Source: Ornithorhynchus anatinus (Eukaryota; Chordata; Mammalia; Monotremata; Ornithorhynchidae). Taken from it: a DNA stretch of 64,000 nucleotides. Both the position numbers and the translations under genes were made by a program. The stretch covers positions 14,354,669-14,418,668 of the forward strand of contig NC_041738.1 of the NCBI RefSeq assembly GCF_004115215.2, written 5' to 3'. The notes below the pieces were generated by a model, which worked only from the letters and a program-made list of their open reading frames with translations, was not told where the DNA came from and ran no database searches. This document shows, piece after piece, positions 48,145 to 59,314 of this stretch (position 1 is the first letter of the stretch; each line of letters opens with the position of its first letter).

Positions 48145-48687
48145 AGAGAAGCAGCAGGAAGAGCACGGGCCTGGGAGTGAGAGGACCTGTGTTCTAATCC
48201 CGATTCCACCACTTGCCTGCTGTGTGACCTTTGGAAAGTCACTTCTATTCTCTGTGCCTCAGTTGCCTCATCTGTAGAATAAGGAGTAAATCCTACTCCT
48301 TCTTAAACTGTGAGTCCCATGTGGACAGGGACTATGTCCAAAGTGATTATCTTGCAGCATGGCACAGTGGATAGAGCATGGGCCTGGGAGTCAGAAGATC
48401 ATGGGTTCTAATCCCAGCTCCACTACTTGTCTTCTTTGCAGCTTCGGGCAAGTCACTCGGCTTCCCTGTGCCTCAATTACCTCATCCATAAAATGGGGAT
48501 TGAAACTCTGAGCCCTACTTGGAACCGGACCGTATCCAACCTGATTTGCTTGTACCCACTCCAGTGCTTAATACAGTGTCTGGAACATAATATCTGTTTA
48601 ATTTAAATAATAAATAAATAAAATCTGCCCCAGTGCTTAGTATGGTGCTTGGCACACAGTAGGCTTTTAACAAATACCACTATTATC
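48145..48687 (+). mobile_element. Mon-1 SINE split by a Mon-1
   Basis: Sense pieces 48145-48354 and 48622-48687. The break is at GATTATCTTG and the resumption ATCTGCCCCAGTGCTTAG. Confidence 0.8.
48355..48621 (+). mobile_element. Mon-1 SINE inside Mon-1
   Basis: Sense, complete, with an AATAAATAAATA tail. 48688-48949 after the pair is unassigned. Confidence 0.83.
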
Positions 48688-48949
48688 CTTCGATCCAATT
48701 TTGCCACACTGATGCTTAGCCTGCAGTCTTCAAATCAAAGCACAAAACATTCAGCGAGGGACTCTTGAGTTCACTTGGGGCTGTCAAAGCATTTCATCTG
48801 TGTGTACATCCATTTCCCTGACTTTCTTTACTTTTAGCAAAAACACTCAAAGTTCAGGTCTACAGTCTTAAGAGAAGCCAAACATCTTTTGCAGGCCCAG
48901 TTGTCCAGCTGAAGTAATTACACATCTTCCTTTGCCCTCCCTCTTCACT

Positions 48950-49060
48950 TGGTAATAATTACGGTATTTAATAATTGTGCTATTTGTTAAGTGCTTACTA
49001 TGTGCCAGTCACTGTATTAAGTGCTGGGGTGGATTAGGTTGGACACAGTCCCTGCATGGG
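48950..49060 (-). mobile_element. Mon-1 SINE fragment
   Basis: Antisense terminal half; the first 20 bp repeat the ACGGTATTT start, perhaps a slipped tail. Confidence 0.72.
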
Positions 49061-49134
49061 CAAGTTCTTTCTGGAAAGAGAAAATAGTTCTTTAGCTCAG
49101 TGTTGGGGCGGCATTGATACAGTGTAACGCCCAG

Positions 49135-49350
49135 TCAATCAATCATTGATATATATTGAGAACTTACTGGGTGCAAAGCTCTATCCTAAGCACTTGGAGA
49201 GTACCATGGAGCAAGTAGACCCAATCCCTGCCCTCAAAGTGCTTACAGTACAATGAGAGAGATGGACACTTAAATAAATTACAGGTAGGGGAAACAACTG
49301 AGTCAAAGGATATATGTTTCAGTACTGTGGAGCTAGGGGTCGGTGAGCGC
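49135..49350 (-). mobile_element. L2 3' end
   Basis: Starts CAATCAATCATTGATATAT. 49351-49719 after it is unassigned. Confidence 0.78.
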
Positions 49351-49719
49351 GGGCAGAAAAAAGCAGTAGTCAGAGTTGCTCCTTGAACCCTTGGCAAGAG
49401 GGACATTTGGGTCTGCTGTAATCTGTGGAATGGAAAGACCCTTTCCCTTCCCCTCCTCCCTGCTCCCATTTTAAATGATGATGCCAGGAGGTGCCAGGCA
49501 CAAGACCGATGGAAAGTTCCGAAAGACTGTGGGCTGTGGAAGTGAGAAGATCCCTAGGGAAATCTTGGCCTCCTTCACCAGTGTGTGAGAATGCCCCGAG
49601 ATCCATCTGTGCTCCCTCTCTAGAACTTCGGGCATTATTTTTAGTAGGAAGAGATGGTTTGGAGGAGGGGTGCATTTGATATGAATGTGGATTCCTGGGG
49701 GCTTCTCAAGGGTGGGGAA

Positions 49720-50240
49720 TTCATTCACTCATTCAATCATATTTACTGAGTGCTTACTGTGAGCAGAGTACTGTACTTGGGAGAATACACTATAACAATA
49801 AACAGACAAATTCTCTGCCCACAGTGAGCTTAGAGTCTAGAGGGGGAGACAGGCATTAATATAAAGAAATAAATTACAGATATGTACCTAAGTGCTGAGA
49901 GGCTTGAATGGGGAAATGAATAAAGGAAAAGAAGTCAGGGTGACGTAGAAGGGAGTGGGAGAAGAAGAAAGGAGGGCTGAGTCGGGGAAAGCCTCTTGGA
50001 GGAGATGTGCCTCTAATATTTGAAGCTGGAGGAGGCGTAATTGTCGGATTTGAGGAGGGAGGGCATTTCATATCAGAGGAAGGGTTTGGGTGAAGGGTCA
50101 CCGGCAAGGTAGAAATTGAGGTACATTGAGGAGATTGGCATTAGAGGAGTGAAGTGTGTGGGCTGGGTTGTAGTAGGAGAGTAGCAAGGTGAGGTAGGAG
50201 GGTCCAAAGTGATTGAGTGCATTAAAGCCAATGTTGAGTG
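49720..50240 (-). mobile_element. antisense L2, about 520 bp
   Basis: CATTCACTCATTCAATC start; reaches the C-terminal coding part (minus reading HSITLDPPTSPCYSPTTTQP is an off-frame shadow). Confidence 0.82.
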
Positions 50241-50287
50241 GGAAGCCTGGGCCACTGCCCAAATGCCCCATCAAAGGGTAAAAAGGG

Positions 50288-50870
50288 TTGCTTGCTGGAA
50301 AGTTCATGGGCCTGGGAGTCAGAGGACCTGGGTTCTAATCCTGCTCTGCCATTTGCCTGCTGTTTGACCTTGAGCTAGTAATAGTAATACTTATGGTACA
50401 TTTTAAGCGCTTACTACATGCCAAGGACTTTTCTGAGCACTGGGATAGATGCAAGTCAATCAGATAGACACAGTCCCTGTCCCAGATGAGGCTCACATCT
50501 AAGTAAAGGGGAATAGGATTGAATCCCCATTTTACAGATGAGGTAACTGAGGCACAGAAAAGTTAAGTAACTTGCCCAACATCTTATAGCGGACATGTGG
50601 TGGAGTCCGGATTAGAACTCAGGTCCTCTATCTTCCAGACCTTTGAACTCTCCTCTAGGCCTGCTGCTTCTCAAGTCACATAATATATCTGTGTCTCCAT
50701 TTACTCATCTGAAAATTGGTACAAAATTGTTCTACTTAGAGTGTGAGTCCAAGGTGGGACAGGGACTGTGTCCAACCCGATTATCTTGTATCTAACTCAG
50801 TGCTTAGTACAGTGCTTGGAACATAATAGTCCTTAACAAGTATCATTATTGTTATTATTATTATTATTGT
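50288..50870 (+). mobile_element. Mon-1 SINE split by a Mon-1
   Basis: Sense pieces 50288-50376 and 50674-50870. Confidence 0.82.
50377..50673 (-). mobile_element. Mon-1 SINE, older long subfamily, inside Mon-1
   Basis: Opposite orientation to its host; has the extra GGGGAATAGGATTGAATCCC segment. Confidence 0.83.
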
Positions 50871-51017
50871 TGGTAGTAGTATTCATCCCTTAATGTCATT
50901 CAGGACCTTAACCAGACTTAATTCTCCAAATTACCAAAGCAGACCAAAACAATGAGGTGATGGAGGAGCAAAAATTTGGCTTATAATTTACAAGCATAGA
51001 AATTTTTTTTTCCTCTT

Positions 51018-51140
51018 TACGTACGATATTTGTTAAGTATTTACTATTTGTCATGCACTTTAGTAAGCACTGGAGTAGATTCAAGCTAAGCACGTTGGAC
51101 GCGGTCCATATCCCACATGGGACTCACACTCTTAATTCCT
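51018..51140 (-). mobile_element. Mon-1 SINE fragment
   Basis: Antisense terminal half, cut off by the next L2. The sequence after that L2 (TTCTGATGAGGTAAAGC, about 51350) may be its continuation. Confidence 0.7.
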
Positions 51141-51339
51141 TATGTACGTAGTTGTAATTTATGTACTTACCTGTAATTTATTTATTTATTCTTACTAGCA
51201 TTTGTTTGTCCCTCTTGATTGTAAGCTCGTTGTGGACAGTGGATGTGTCTGTTGCTGTATTGTACTCTCCCAAGCATTTAGTACAGTGCTTTGCACACAG
51301 CGAGCACTCAATAAATCTGATTGAATGAATGAATGAAAA
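51141..51339 (+). mobile_element. L2 3' end
   Basis: Well preserved, ends GATTGAATGAATGAATG. Confidence 0.83.
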
Positions 51340-51479
51340 CTTGCCTTTTTCTGATGAGGTAAAGCATCTGGAGAAATTTAAAGCATGATGGGTTAACACT
51401 GTAAAATATTAGAACTAACATTCCCTCATAGTTTTATGGACGTGTTAGGTCAGGTATCTGGAGTGATGTGGAGTCATTT

Positions 51480-51720
51480 TTTTAAGGTATTTGTTAAGCG
51501 CTTACTATGTGGCAGACACTGCTCTAAACTTTGGGGTAGATACATTATAATCAGTTTGGACATAGTTCCTGTCCACATGGGGCTCACAATCCTAATCCCA
51601 ATTTCACAGAAGAAGTAAGTGAGGCATAGAAAAATAAAGTGACTTGCCGTAGGTCACACATCAGACATTGGACAGACTGGGAAATAGAACCCAGGTGCTT
51701 CTGACTCACAGGTCAAGCCC
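51480..51720 (-). mobile_element. Mon-1 SINE
   Basis: Antisense; head missing. Confidence 0.82.
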
Positions 51721-51819
51721 TAGAATATAGAGGTGTCTTTCAGGACTTGTGCCCCAAATAATCATGAAGAGATGAATTTATGACCCCTTTAAAGTCGGGG
51801 AGAATCAGCCATTCTTGTT

Positions 51820-53268
51820 CTATCAGTAGCAGGAGATATGTTCTGTTGACCCTTTGATACTGTCGACCAGCCCCTTATCAACACATTATCCAATCTTGGT
51901 TTCGTGGACTCCATCCTCTCCTGGTTTTTCTCTTATCTCTCTGGCCGTTCATTCTCGGCCTCCTTCGCGGGCTCCTCCTCCCCTTCCCGTCCCCTAACTT
52001 TAGGGGTTCCTCAAGGGTCAGTTCTTGGTTCCCCTTCTGTTCTCCATCTATACTCACTCCCTTGGTGAACTCAGTGGCTCCCACGGCTTCAACTATCATC
52101 TCTATGCACATGACACCCAAATCTACATCTCCTCCCCTGTTCTCTCTTCTTCCCTCCAGACTCGTATCTCCTTCTGCCTTCAGGACATCTCCACCTGGAT
52201 GTCCTCCCGCCACCTAAAACTCAACATGTCGAAGACTGAGCTCCTTATCTTCCCTCCCAAACCCTGTCCTCTCCCGACTTTCCCATCGCTGTGGACAGCA
52301 CTACCCCCCTTCCCGTCTCACAAGCCTGCAACCTTGGTGTCATCCTTGACTCTGCTCTCTCATTCACCCCACACATCCAATCCATCACCAAAACCTGCCT
52401 GTCTCACCTTCACAACATCGTCAAGATCCACCCTTTTCTCTCCATCCAAACTGCTACTTTGCTGGTACACTCTCTCATCATATCCTGACTGGATTACTGT
52501 ATCAGCCTCCTTTCTGATCTCCCATCCTCCTGTGTCTCCCTGCTGCAGTCTATACATCACTCTGCTGCCCAGATTATCTTTCTACAGAAATGCTCTGGAC
52601 ATGTCACTCTCCTCCTCAAAAACCTCCAGTGGTTGCCTATCAACCTTCCCGTGAAGCAAAAACTCCTCACTCTTGGCTTCAAAGCTCTCCATCACCTTTC
52701 CACCTCCTACCCCATCTCCTTTCTCTCCTTCTACAGTCCAGCCCATACACTCTGCTCCTCTGCCGCTACCCTCCTCACAGGGTCTCCTTCTCTCCTGTCC
52801 CGCTGTCGACCCCTGGCCCACATCCTACCATTGACCTGGAATGCCCTCCCTCCTCACATCTGCCAAACTAACATTCTTCCCCTCTTCAAAGCCCTACTGA
52901 GAGTTCACCTCCTCCAGGAGACCTTCCCAGACTGAGCCCTCCCTTTCCCTCTGCTCCTCCTCCCCTCCCCATTGCCCCTACTCCTTCCCTCTGCTCTACC
53001 CCCTTTCCCTTTCCACAACACGTGTCTATTTGTACGTTTATTACTCTATTTTATTAATGATGCGTATATAGCCATAATTCTGTTCATCTATTTTGATGGT
53101 ACTGATGCCTGTCTACTGGTTTTGTTGTCTATCTCCCCCTTCTAGATTGTGAGCCCATTGTTGGGTAGGGATTTTCTCTATCTGTTGCCGAATTGTATTT
53201 TCCAAATGCTTAGTACAGTGCTCTGCACACAATAAGTGTTTAATAAATATGACTGAATAAATGAACAC
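51820..53268 (+). mobile_element. longest L2 of the window, about 1.45 kb, 5'-truncated
   Basis: Reverse transcriptase from the FDTVDQPLINTL region through GVPQGSVLG, palm ([15 protein letters not shown], where ADD is expected), [20 protein letters not shown], thumb and C-terminus (LFKALLRVHLLQETFPD), then 3' UTR to AATAAATATGACTGAATAAA. Coding parts lie in several frames (209 codons open at 52025-52654), so it is inactive. Young subfamily marker CTATCTGTTGCCGAATTG. Confidence 0.92.
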
Positions 53269-53550
53269 CCTGTTTAATGTCACCTAGATTCTTTAGTATG
53301 GTCTACCCTTGCCTCGTAATTCAGCAAATCAATTGGCCATTTTCCTTTTAACGTGAAAAAAAATTACAAAATCAAACAAACAAACAAAAAAACAGAGCCA
53401 AAACTCAGCAATTTTTCAGCAGCTCTTGTTTCCAGGTGGGAAAAAATGTGACAGATGGAAATTAAATTTGAAGCTTAGAGCAGACAAAGTGCAGTCAGGA
53501 AAACAAATAAAGTCCATAAAAGCAATTTGTGCTATGCCAGAGAAGTAAAG
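53269..53550. other. downstream flank of KRTAP3 copy A
   Basis: Non-repeat; includes an AAACAAACAAACAAAAAAAC run near 53374. Confidence 0.4.
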
Positions 53551-53556
53551 TTTATT
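53551..53556 (-). promoter_or_regulatory. poly(A) signal of KRTAP3 copy A
   Basis: AATAAA on the coding strand about 330 nt after the stop. The homologous signal with the same flank exists for copy B. Confidence 0.65.
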
Positions 53557-53884
53557 GGGAAATCCACAACGAATATTATCAGTGTGTGGAAGAACAGTGG
53601 AGGGTGGACAGGCACCCTCCAAAACACCCTGACAGAGGACATTGATTCCTCAGTCTTAAGAGCTTCAATACTGTAAGGGTTTTAGCAAGCCTTCATGCAT
53701 GCAATGCTGGATTCTTTTTCATGCTTCTTAGCCAGATAATTATATGAGAGCCTCTCAGTTTCCTGATCCCGGAGACTGGAACGCCAGACTTCTGGTAAGG
53801 TCAAGAGCCATCCCAAGGCAGATCGATCCAGGGTCGGAAGCTGGGAGACGGTAGTCAGGCGTCGATGGAGAAAATGGCCGCCGA

Positions 53885-54190
53885 TCAGCAGCAGCTCGGC
53901 TGGCAGGGTTCGCAGGGGCAAGGCTGGATGCAAGTGGTCAGCGGGATGCTCTCCACGCCCGGGGTGGGCAGGCAGGAATTGAGGAGGAAGCAGGTGGGCA
54001 CACAGGGCTGAGGCACGTGGCAAGGGGGCGGGGTGTTATCACAGCAAGTGGGCTCCAGGAGCCAAGTAGTGTGGGGGCAGGTGCTGGGCAGGCAGACCCC
54101 GCAGCGGCAGCATTTGTCCGAAGAGCAGATGGTGGTGGCCGGCCCGGTGGGGACGCTGCAGCAGGTCCGGCAGCAGGAGGTGCAAGCCAT
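53885..54190 (-). CDS. KRTAP3: keratin-associated protein 3 family, copy A
   Basis: Single exon, 306 bp, 101 aa, 23 cysteines. Reads [20 protein letters not shown], then [20 protein letters not shown], and ends CQPSCC. The core [29 protein letters not shown] and the later VPTCxLLNxCxPTPG match human KRTAP3-1/3-2/3-3 (98 aa) closely, so the family is firm but one-to-one orthology is not. Products of this high-sulfur family form disulfide-linked matrix around hair keratin filaments. A longer in-frame ORF reaches back to 54370 but passes upstream of the TATA box, so the internal ATG with TATA 79 bp away is the start. The protein is identical to copy B 7 kb away; only two synonymous sites differ. 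Confidence 0.95.
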   Translation of the reverse strand: MACTSCCRTCCSVPTGPATTICSSDKCCRCGVCLPSTCPHTTWLLEPTCCDNTPPPCHVPQPCVPTCFLLNSCLPTPGVESIPLTTCIQPCPCEPCQPSCC

Positions 54191-54268
54191 GGTGGTGTTG
54201 GATGTTCTGTTGGGTTGGAAGGAGAGATGGAGTTGCTGAAGTTTGGAGGCCTCTTCACCCCGTGGGGC

Positions 54269-54275
54269 TTTTATA
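54269..54275 (-). promoter_or_regulatory. TATA box of KRTAP3 copy A
   Basis: TATAAAA on the coding strand, 79 bp upstream of the ATG, the same spacing as copy B and KRT40. Confidence 0.8.
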
Positions 54276-54314
54276 CACCATCCTGGGTGGATGCTGGGCC
54301 AATCGGCGGGCTTC

Positions 54315-54400
54315 TTTTCCTTGTTACTGTTTACATTTTCAGTCCCATTATCCCCTAATTGCTTTGGCATTTAGATGCCTGTAAAGAGTCCCTGGCCTCC
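54315..54400 (-). promoter_or_regulatory. KRTAP3 copy A upstream blocks A and C
   Basis: Block A (54315-54335) has the GTAAACA core and is nearly identical to KRT40 block A. A stretch at 54383-54400 (plus strand AAAGAGTCCCTGGCCTC) resembles block C of the keratins (GAAGAGTTCCTGGTCTC). An inverted CCAAT lies between block A and TATA (CCAATCGG, plus strand, about 54299-54306). Confidence 0.55.
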
Positions 54401-54874
54401 TAATTATGTTTTATTTGAGTTCCCTGCTAAATCTGCGCTGATTCTTCTTGCTGGGTGTCCCTGGGGAATAGCTTTGTGATGCATCTTCAAGAGTCCAGTC
54501 ACACTGTGGTTACAATGTCAACCCAATTTAACCAGGATTAGGGACAATGAGTGATATTGTTGTTCCCCTGCTGGGTCTTTGTCACTCTACCCTCTTGGAT
54601 GTTTTGGGGTGATTAACTTTTCCCATTATTTAAAGAACAGAGGGTTTTTTTTTCCTCAAAACCTTCAACCAAAACAGGGATTGAAGGTGAAGCTTTGGGT
54701 CAGGTGGATGTCAGATAGAGCCCAGGCTAGAAAGAATAAGCATCCCGGAATTATAAAATGGTAAATACATCTGAGAATTGTTGAATGGACCATTTTATCT
54801 GTGTAGCTAAGGTAACAACCTGAGTCTGTGTTGTCAGGAACCTGAATTTTAAATGGGGAAGAAATCATCATTCA
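54401..54874. other. unassigned stretch upstream of KRTAP3 copy A
   Basis: No repeat recognised; candidate for further regulatory sequence. Confidence 0.4.
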
Positions 54875-54997
54875 GTGGATGTATTTAATGACAAGAGCAC
54901 TGTTTGCAGAGCACCGTACTAAGTACTTGAGAGAGTTCAGTACTACAGAGATGGTAGACAAGTTCCTTGCCCACAGAAATCTTGCAGTGTAGAGGAA
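54875..54997 (-). mobile_element. L2 3' end
   Basis: TTTGCAGAGCACCGTACTAAG. Confidence 0.72.
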
Positions 54998-55224
54998 GAA
55001 AAGAAATGTTTCTTTTTCCTGTTGGTACATAGGTAAAATCATTAGAGAGTTGAAGCTGATATGTAGATAATTCAGCTGAGTGAAAAGAGATTCGGGGACT
55101 GATTTATCCAGATTGATATTCTGCTTTGATCCAATCCACTGAATGCTTTCTATCTTATTTCCCATATTTAGGAGAAGTGCCCTGCTAGTTTCAACAAAAT
55201 CGTATCGTAATAATCGAACGGATA

Positions 55225-55498
55225 AAATAATAATAATAATAATAATAATCTGTTAAGCACTTACTATGTGCCAGACACTGTACTAAGCTCTGGGGTGGAC
55301 CCAAGCAAATCAGGTTGGACACAGTCCCTGTCTCTCATGGGACTCACAGTCTTAATCCCCATTTTACAGATGAGGGAACTGAGGCAGAGAGAAGTGAAGT
55401 GACTTGGCCAAGGCCACACTGTAGACTGCAAAGCCAGGATTAGAACCCATGATCTTCTGATTCCCAAGCCCATGCTCTACCTACTATGCCATGCTGCT
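55225..55498 (-). mobile_element. Mon-1 SINE
   Basis: Antisense, full length, starts with an AAT repeat of about 27 bp. 54998-55224 before it is unassigned. Confidence 0.87.
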
Positions 55499-56159
55499 AA
55501 TACTTTGTGCTCAACATTGTGTATTTATTGTGCAAATATGCCACAAAGCTACAGATAAAAGGAATGGAAAAATAAAATGACAGATTCTAGTGATAGTTTA
55601 TATGTCCATATCATTTTTCATTGAATGGTCTCGTAGTGCTCTACAAATATTAATTAATTTTCACCATGGAACAAGTAAGAAAAGTTTTACTATACCTCTT
55701 TTACCAGCTGGGAGAATGAAAGCTTGAGAGATGAAATGACTTGCCTAAGGAGATCCATTGAGTCATTGATTTATAAACTAAAAATAGGATTCATAAAAAT
55801 AAATTTCCTGACTTGTGGTCTATTCCCCCAAACAATGGAAGTTAAAATTATGTATTATTAGGTGTTAAACATTATTGGTAATGCATTATGCTTTCTTTCC
55901 TTCTTTCAGTTTATAGGATGATTTTGAGAGAGTTTCCCAGGAATTTCTATTCCACAGATTGGAGTTGGTGTCAGAGACTCAGCTGTTCTTTCGTCTTGCT
56001 TTGGGTTTCAGGGGAGGGTCAGAGTGAGAGGCAGTGAGGGCATAGGCCAAGATTTCTGAAAATAGGAGGGATTAGGTAGAAAGATGAGAGCTTCCTATCT
56101 GGTGGTGATAAAAGTCTCCGCCAACTATCAAGTGCTTTCCTGATAGTTACAAATGTCAA
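55499..56159. other. unassigned AT-rich stretch
   Basis: Segment 55620-55760 has weak similarity to an old MIR-type body (TTTTACCAGCTGGG, GAAATGACTTGCCTAAGG). Confidence 0.4.
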
Positions 56160-56347
56160 GATTCTTCCACTCCCTTCAGCATCGTCCTCTCAGTGGATTT
56201 GTACCCTTTATTTACCCCACCCTTAGCGCCACAGAATTTATATTACATGTGTGCAATTTACTTATTTATACTAATGTTGGCTCCCCCTAAAGCCTGTAAA
56301 TCCTGGTGGGCAGGGAACCTGACCAACAACTCTTTAAATTGTATTCT
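56160..56347 (+). mobile_element. L2 3' end
   Basis: CACTCCCTTCAGCATCG through TAAATTGTATTCTC; meets an opposite L2 end to end. Confidence 0.75.
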
Positions 56348-56706
56348 CATTCATTCATTCATTCATTCATTCATTCGTATTTATTGAGTGCTTACTGTGT
56401 GTAGATCACTGTACTGAGTGCTTGCAAAGTGTAATTCAGCAATAAAGAGAGAAAATCCCTGCCAGGCTTACAGTCTAGAAGTGGGGAGGCAGACATAAAA
56501 CAAGTAAACAGGCATCCATATAAATAAGTAAAATTATAGATACATACGCATTGAAACAAGTAAACAGGCATCAATATAAATAAGTAGAATTATAGATATG
56601 TACATATATACACAAGTACTGTGGGGCGGGGAGAGGGGGAGAAAAGGGAGCAAGTCAAAGTGACGAAGAGGGGAGAGGGAGCTGAGGAAAAGGGGGCCAT
56701 AGTCTA
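56348..56706 (-). mobile_element. L2 3' end with internal duplication
   Basis: Six CATT units at the start. A 55-bp segment (AAACAAGTAAACAGGCATC at about 56498 and 56554) is present twice, a trait partly shared with 33509-33722. Confidence 0.82.
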
Positions 56707-57069
56707 GGACATCCATAATCCTGAGAATGGATTTCAAGGACGGAAGTCGCCATCTTCATAATTGTCTAAGAAACGTCTTGGTGCCACTGTGGATGATGGA
56801 CTCTGGATGGGATGGACCACTGGCCCTATCTAGGATGATGCTGCTCATTCTCTTGCATCTGTAGGGCACAGCAGGAGATACATTTGAAGGTTGCCGGTGT
56901 ATGTTTGTGTGGGTATGTGGGTATGTGAGAGAAGGAGACCTTCAAATTTCATACCTAATACTTCTCATTGTGAGATTTTATTAGAGACTGCAAGAGTGAC
57001 TGATAAAACCAATGTGGAATCAATAATTCCGGCCCCCATCGACTGATACTCTTTATTTCACCAATGATA
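56707..57069. other. unassigned, possibly more RTE-like LINE
   Basis: Lies directly upstream of a recognisable RTE linker; CGCCATCTTCATAATTGTC and surroundings show no clear motif. Confidence 0.35.
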
Positions 57070-57480
57070 AAATGACTGTAGTGAAATCCAAAATCATCCA
57101 ATTCCCTATCAAACTCCAGGGGAAGAGAGATACCTGCCAGAAACCACACATCAACTTGAAAGTGTCCCTTGTGGATCAAGAAACTCTAGCTACCTTCTAC
57201 AAAGTGACTGGTGAATGGATGCCATTACAAGACATTATCTCCCTTGCAGCCAAATAAAACTGTGGGCACTATTAGCAGAAAATTCCCAGAACTGGTTTGA
57301 TGAGAATGACTCCAAGATCAAAGAGTTACTTGCAGTGCAAAGCCATGTGGAATGCTAATATTTTGCAGTTCCTCATGACCATGACAAGAGGGAAGTCAGC
57401 ACTGGAGCAGACGGAGGAAGTTGAGAAATACAGATCACAGGAGGTGGGGCACAAGAATGCAGAGACAGCTGAAGGTAGGA
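57070..57480 (+). mobile_element. RTE-like LINE remnant, endonuclease-RT linker
   Basis: One frame reads HINLKVSLVDQETLATFYKV; another reads NWFDENDSKIKELLAVQSHV, the hallmark QDWFDEND...LL of this LINE type. Same region as 37310-37560. Broken frames. Confidence 0.7.
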
Positions 57481-57530
57481 CAAGACTTTTTGTGATAAAC
57501 TGTGGCTCGGAGGAGATTGTCCATTTAATA

Positions 57531-57795
57531 ATAGTAATGGTATTTGTTAAGCGCTTACTAAACACTGTTCTAAGTGCTGGGGTGGATACGAGGTCCAACC
57601 TGAGTTGGACGTAGTCCCTGTCTCCCATGAGACTCACCGTCTTTATCCCCCTTTTACAGATGAGGTAACCCAGGCACAGAGAAGTGAAGTGACTTGCCCA
57701 GAGTCACACGGCAGACAGGTGGCAGAACCGGGATTAGAACCCAGGTCCTCCTGGCTCCCAGGCCCGTGGTCTACCCTCTAGGCCATACTGCTTAG
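57531..57795 (-). mobile_element. Mon-1 SINE
   Basis: Antisense; ACTATGTGCC segment deleted after GCGCTTACTA. 57796-58037 after it is unassigned. Confidence 0.85.
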
Positions 57796-58037
57796 GTGAC
57801 ATTCCTAAGGGCAAGTCACCAGTGGGCTTGGTATTGTTTGGATTGAAAATGTTGGTATGGGCCTAGTTGAAATGCCTGACAAACAGACTAAGGCTAATGG
57901 TAATAGAAAACCTAAGCTAAATGTCGAGACTTGAAGCAAAAATAGCCTTAAACTTCAAATCCAAGGACGAGTTGATTATCAGTCACCTTCTGCCCTTAAC
58001 TGGATATTGAAGAGAAGAGACCTTGGCCTATTTGCTT

Positions 58038-58257
58038 GATTGTTTTATGGTATTTGTTAAGTGTTTACGTTGTTCCAGGCACTCTACTAAGCCCTGGAGT
58101 AGATTCGAGTTAATCATCTTGGACCCAGTCCCTAGCCCAACAGGGCTCACAGTCTTAATCCCCATTTTACAGATGAGGCAACTGAGGCACAGAGAAATTA
58201 AGTGAGTTGTCCAAGGTCACACAGGAGACAAGTGGTGGAGCTGGGATTAGAACTAGG
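58038..58257 (-). mobile_element. Mon-1 SINE, head missing
   Basis: Antisense, stops at GGGATTAGAAC. Confidence 0.82.
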
Positions 58258-58301
58258 CCGTGTTTCTTCTCTAGTTGTTCTATTTGAGGCCTGTCAGTGT
58301 T

Positions 58302-58569
58302 TGAGGCTTGGCCTAGTGGAAAGGGCATGGGCCTGGGAGTCAGAGGCCCTGAGCTTTAATCCCGGGTCCGCCACTCGTTTGCTCTGTGACCTTGGATAAG
58401 TCACTTGACTTTTCTATACCTCTGTTACCTCATCTGTAAAATGGGGATTAAGACTGTGAGCCCCATGTGGACCATGGACTGTTCTCAAATCGATTAGCTT
58501 GTAACTACCCCACCACATAGAACAGTGCCTGGCACATAGTACTTTACAAACACCACTGAAAAAAAAATC
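58302..58569 (+). mobile_element. Mon-1 SINE
   Basis: Sense, with A-rich end. Confidence 0.84.
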
Positions 58570-58672
58570 AGTACAATACACACTTAACCAAATAGAGAAT
58601 TTCTAATTCCTGATCATCTAGGACTAAATGTTGCATCTGACTCTTATACTCCCAAATAATCTTTCGGATGGT

Positions 58673-58938
58673 GAGCAGCGTGGCTCAGTGGAAAGAGAAC
58701 GGGCTTTGGAGTCATAGGTCATGGGTTCGAATGCTGGCTCTGCCACTTGTCAGCTGTGTGACTGTGGGCAAGTCACTTAACTTCTCTGTGCCTCAGTTAC
58801 CTCATCTGTAAAATGGGGATGAAGACTGTGAGCCCCACGTGGGACAACCTGATTCCCCTGTGTCTACCCCAGCGCTTAGAACAGTGCTCTGCACATAGTA
58901 AGCGCTTAACAAATACCAACATTATTATTATGATTATT
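58673..58938 (+). mobile_element. Mon-1 SINE, young subfamily
   Basis: Close to consensus along its whole length. Confidence 0.9.
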
Positions 58939-58964
58939 TACTGTTTCCCGAGAATCTGTGGTAA

Positions 58965-59285
58965 GATAGAATCGTGAACCACGTGGTTGTAGATCCCAGT
59001 CAGACCACCAACACTGGAAGAGTGCTTGTCGTATCACATGTTTACTGGGTAGCACACGTGAGACGAATGGAACACGGTAGCTTTTTCAGAGAGCTGCCAG
59101 CTCATGATGAGCTGAAATGGGCTAACCACAAGCAGGTTGAGCCAAAGAAACCCTCATAAACACAGTGGAAAGCCTCAAACATTACTTTGGCCAGTTGGGA
59201 AATAACAGAAGAAGGCAGAAAAAGAATTAGGAAGATTTTTGACACCGAGAGGCAGAAATTATAACTGCGTTGGACAACCCGGAAT
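58965..59285 (+). mobile_element. RTE-like LINE remnant, C-terminal end
   Basis: Translation includes YWVAHVRRMEHGSFFRELPA and, in another frame, EITEEGRKRIRKIFDTERQK. It aligns with RWxGHVxRMxxxRLPKxxFYGEL...W...AxxR of RTE-type C-termini. Could belong to the same insertion as 57070-57480. Confidence 0.65.
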
Positions 59286-59314
59286 AATCTTTTCACTCAG
59301 ATATGAAGAATGTA

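Noticed and set aside
52025-52654. 209-codon open frame as a host gene
   Set aside because: It is L2 reverse-transcriptase sequence with out-of-frame neighbours of the same element.
54017-54358. plus-strand open frame over KRTAP3 (Ala/Gly rich)
   Set aside because: Antisense shadow of the cysteine-rich coding region; the same shadow exists over copy B.
53885-54370. 161-aa version of KRTAP3 copy A
   Set aside because: The added N-terminus would start upstream of the TATA box and is not keratin-associated in character.
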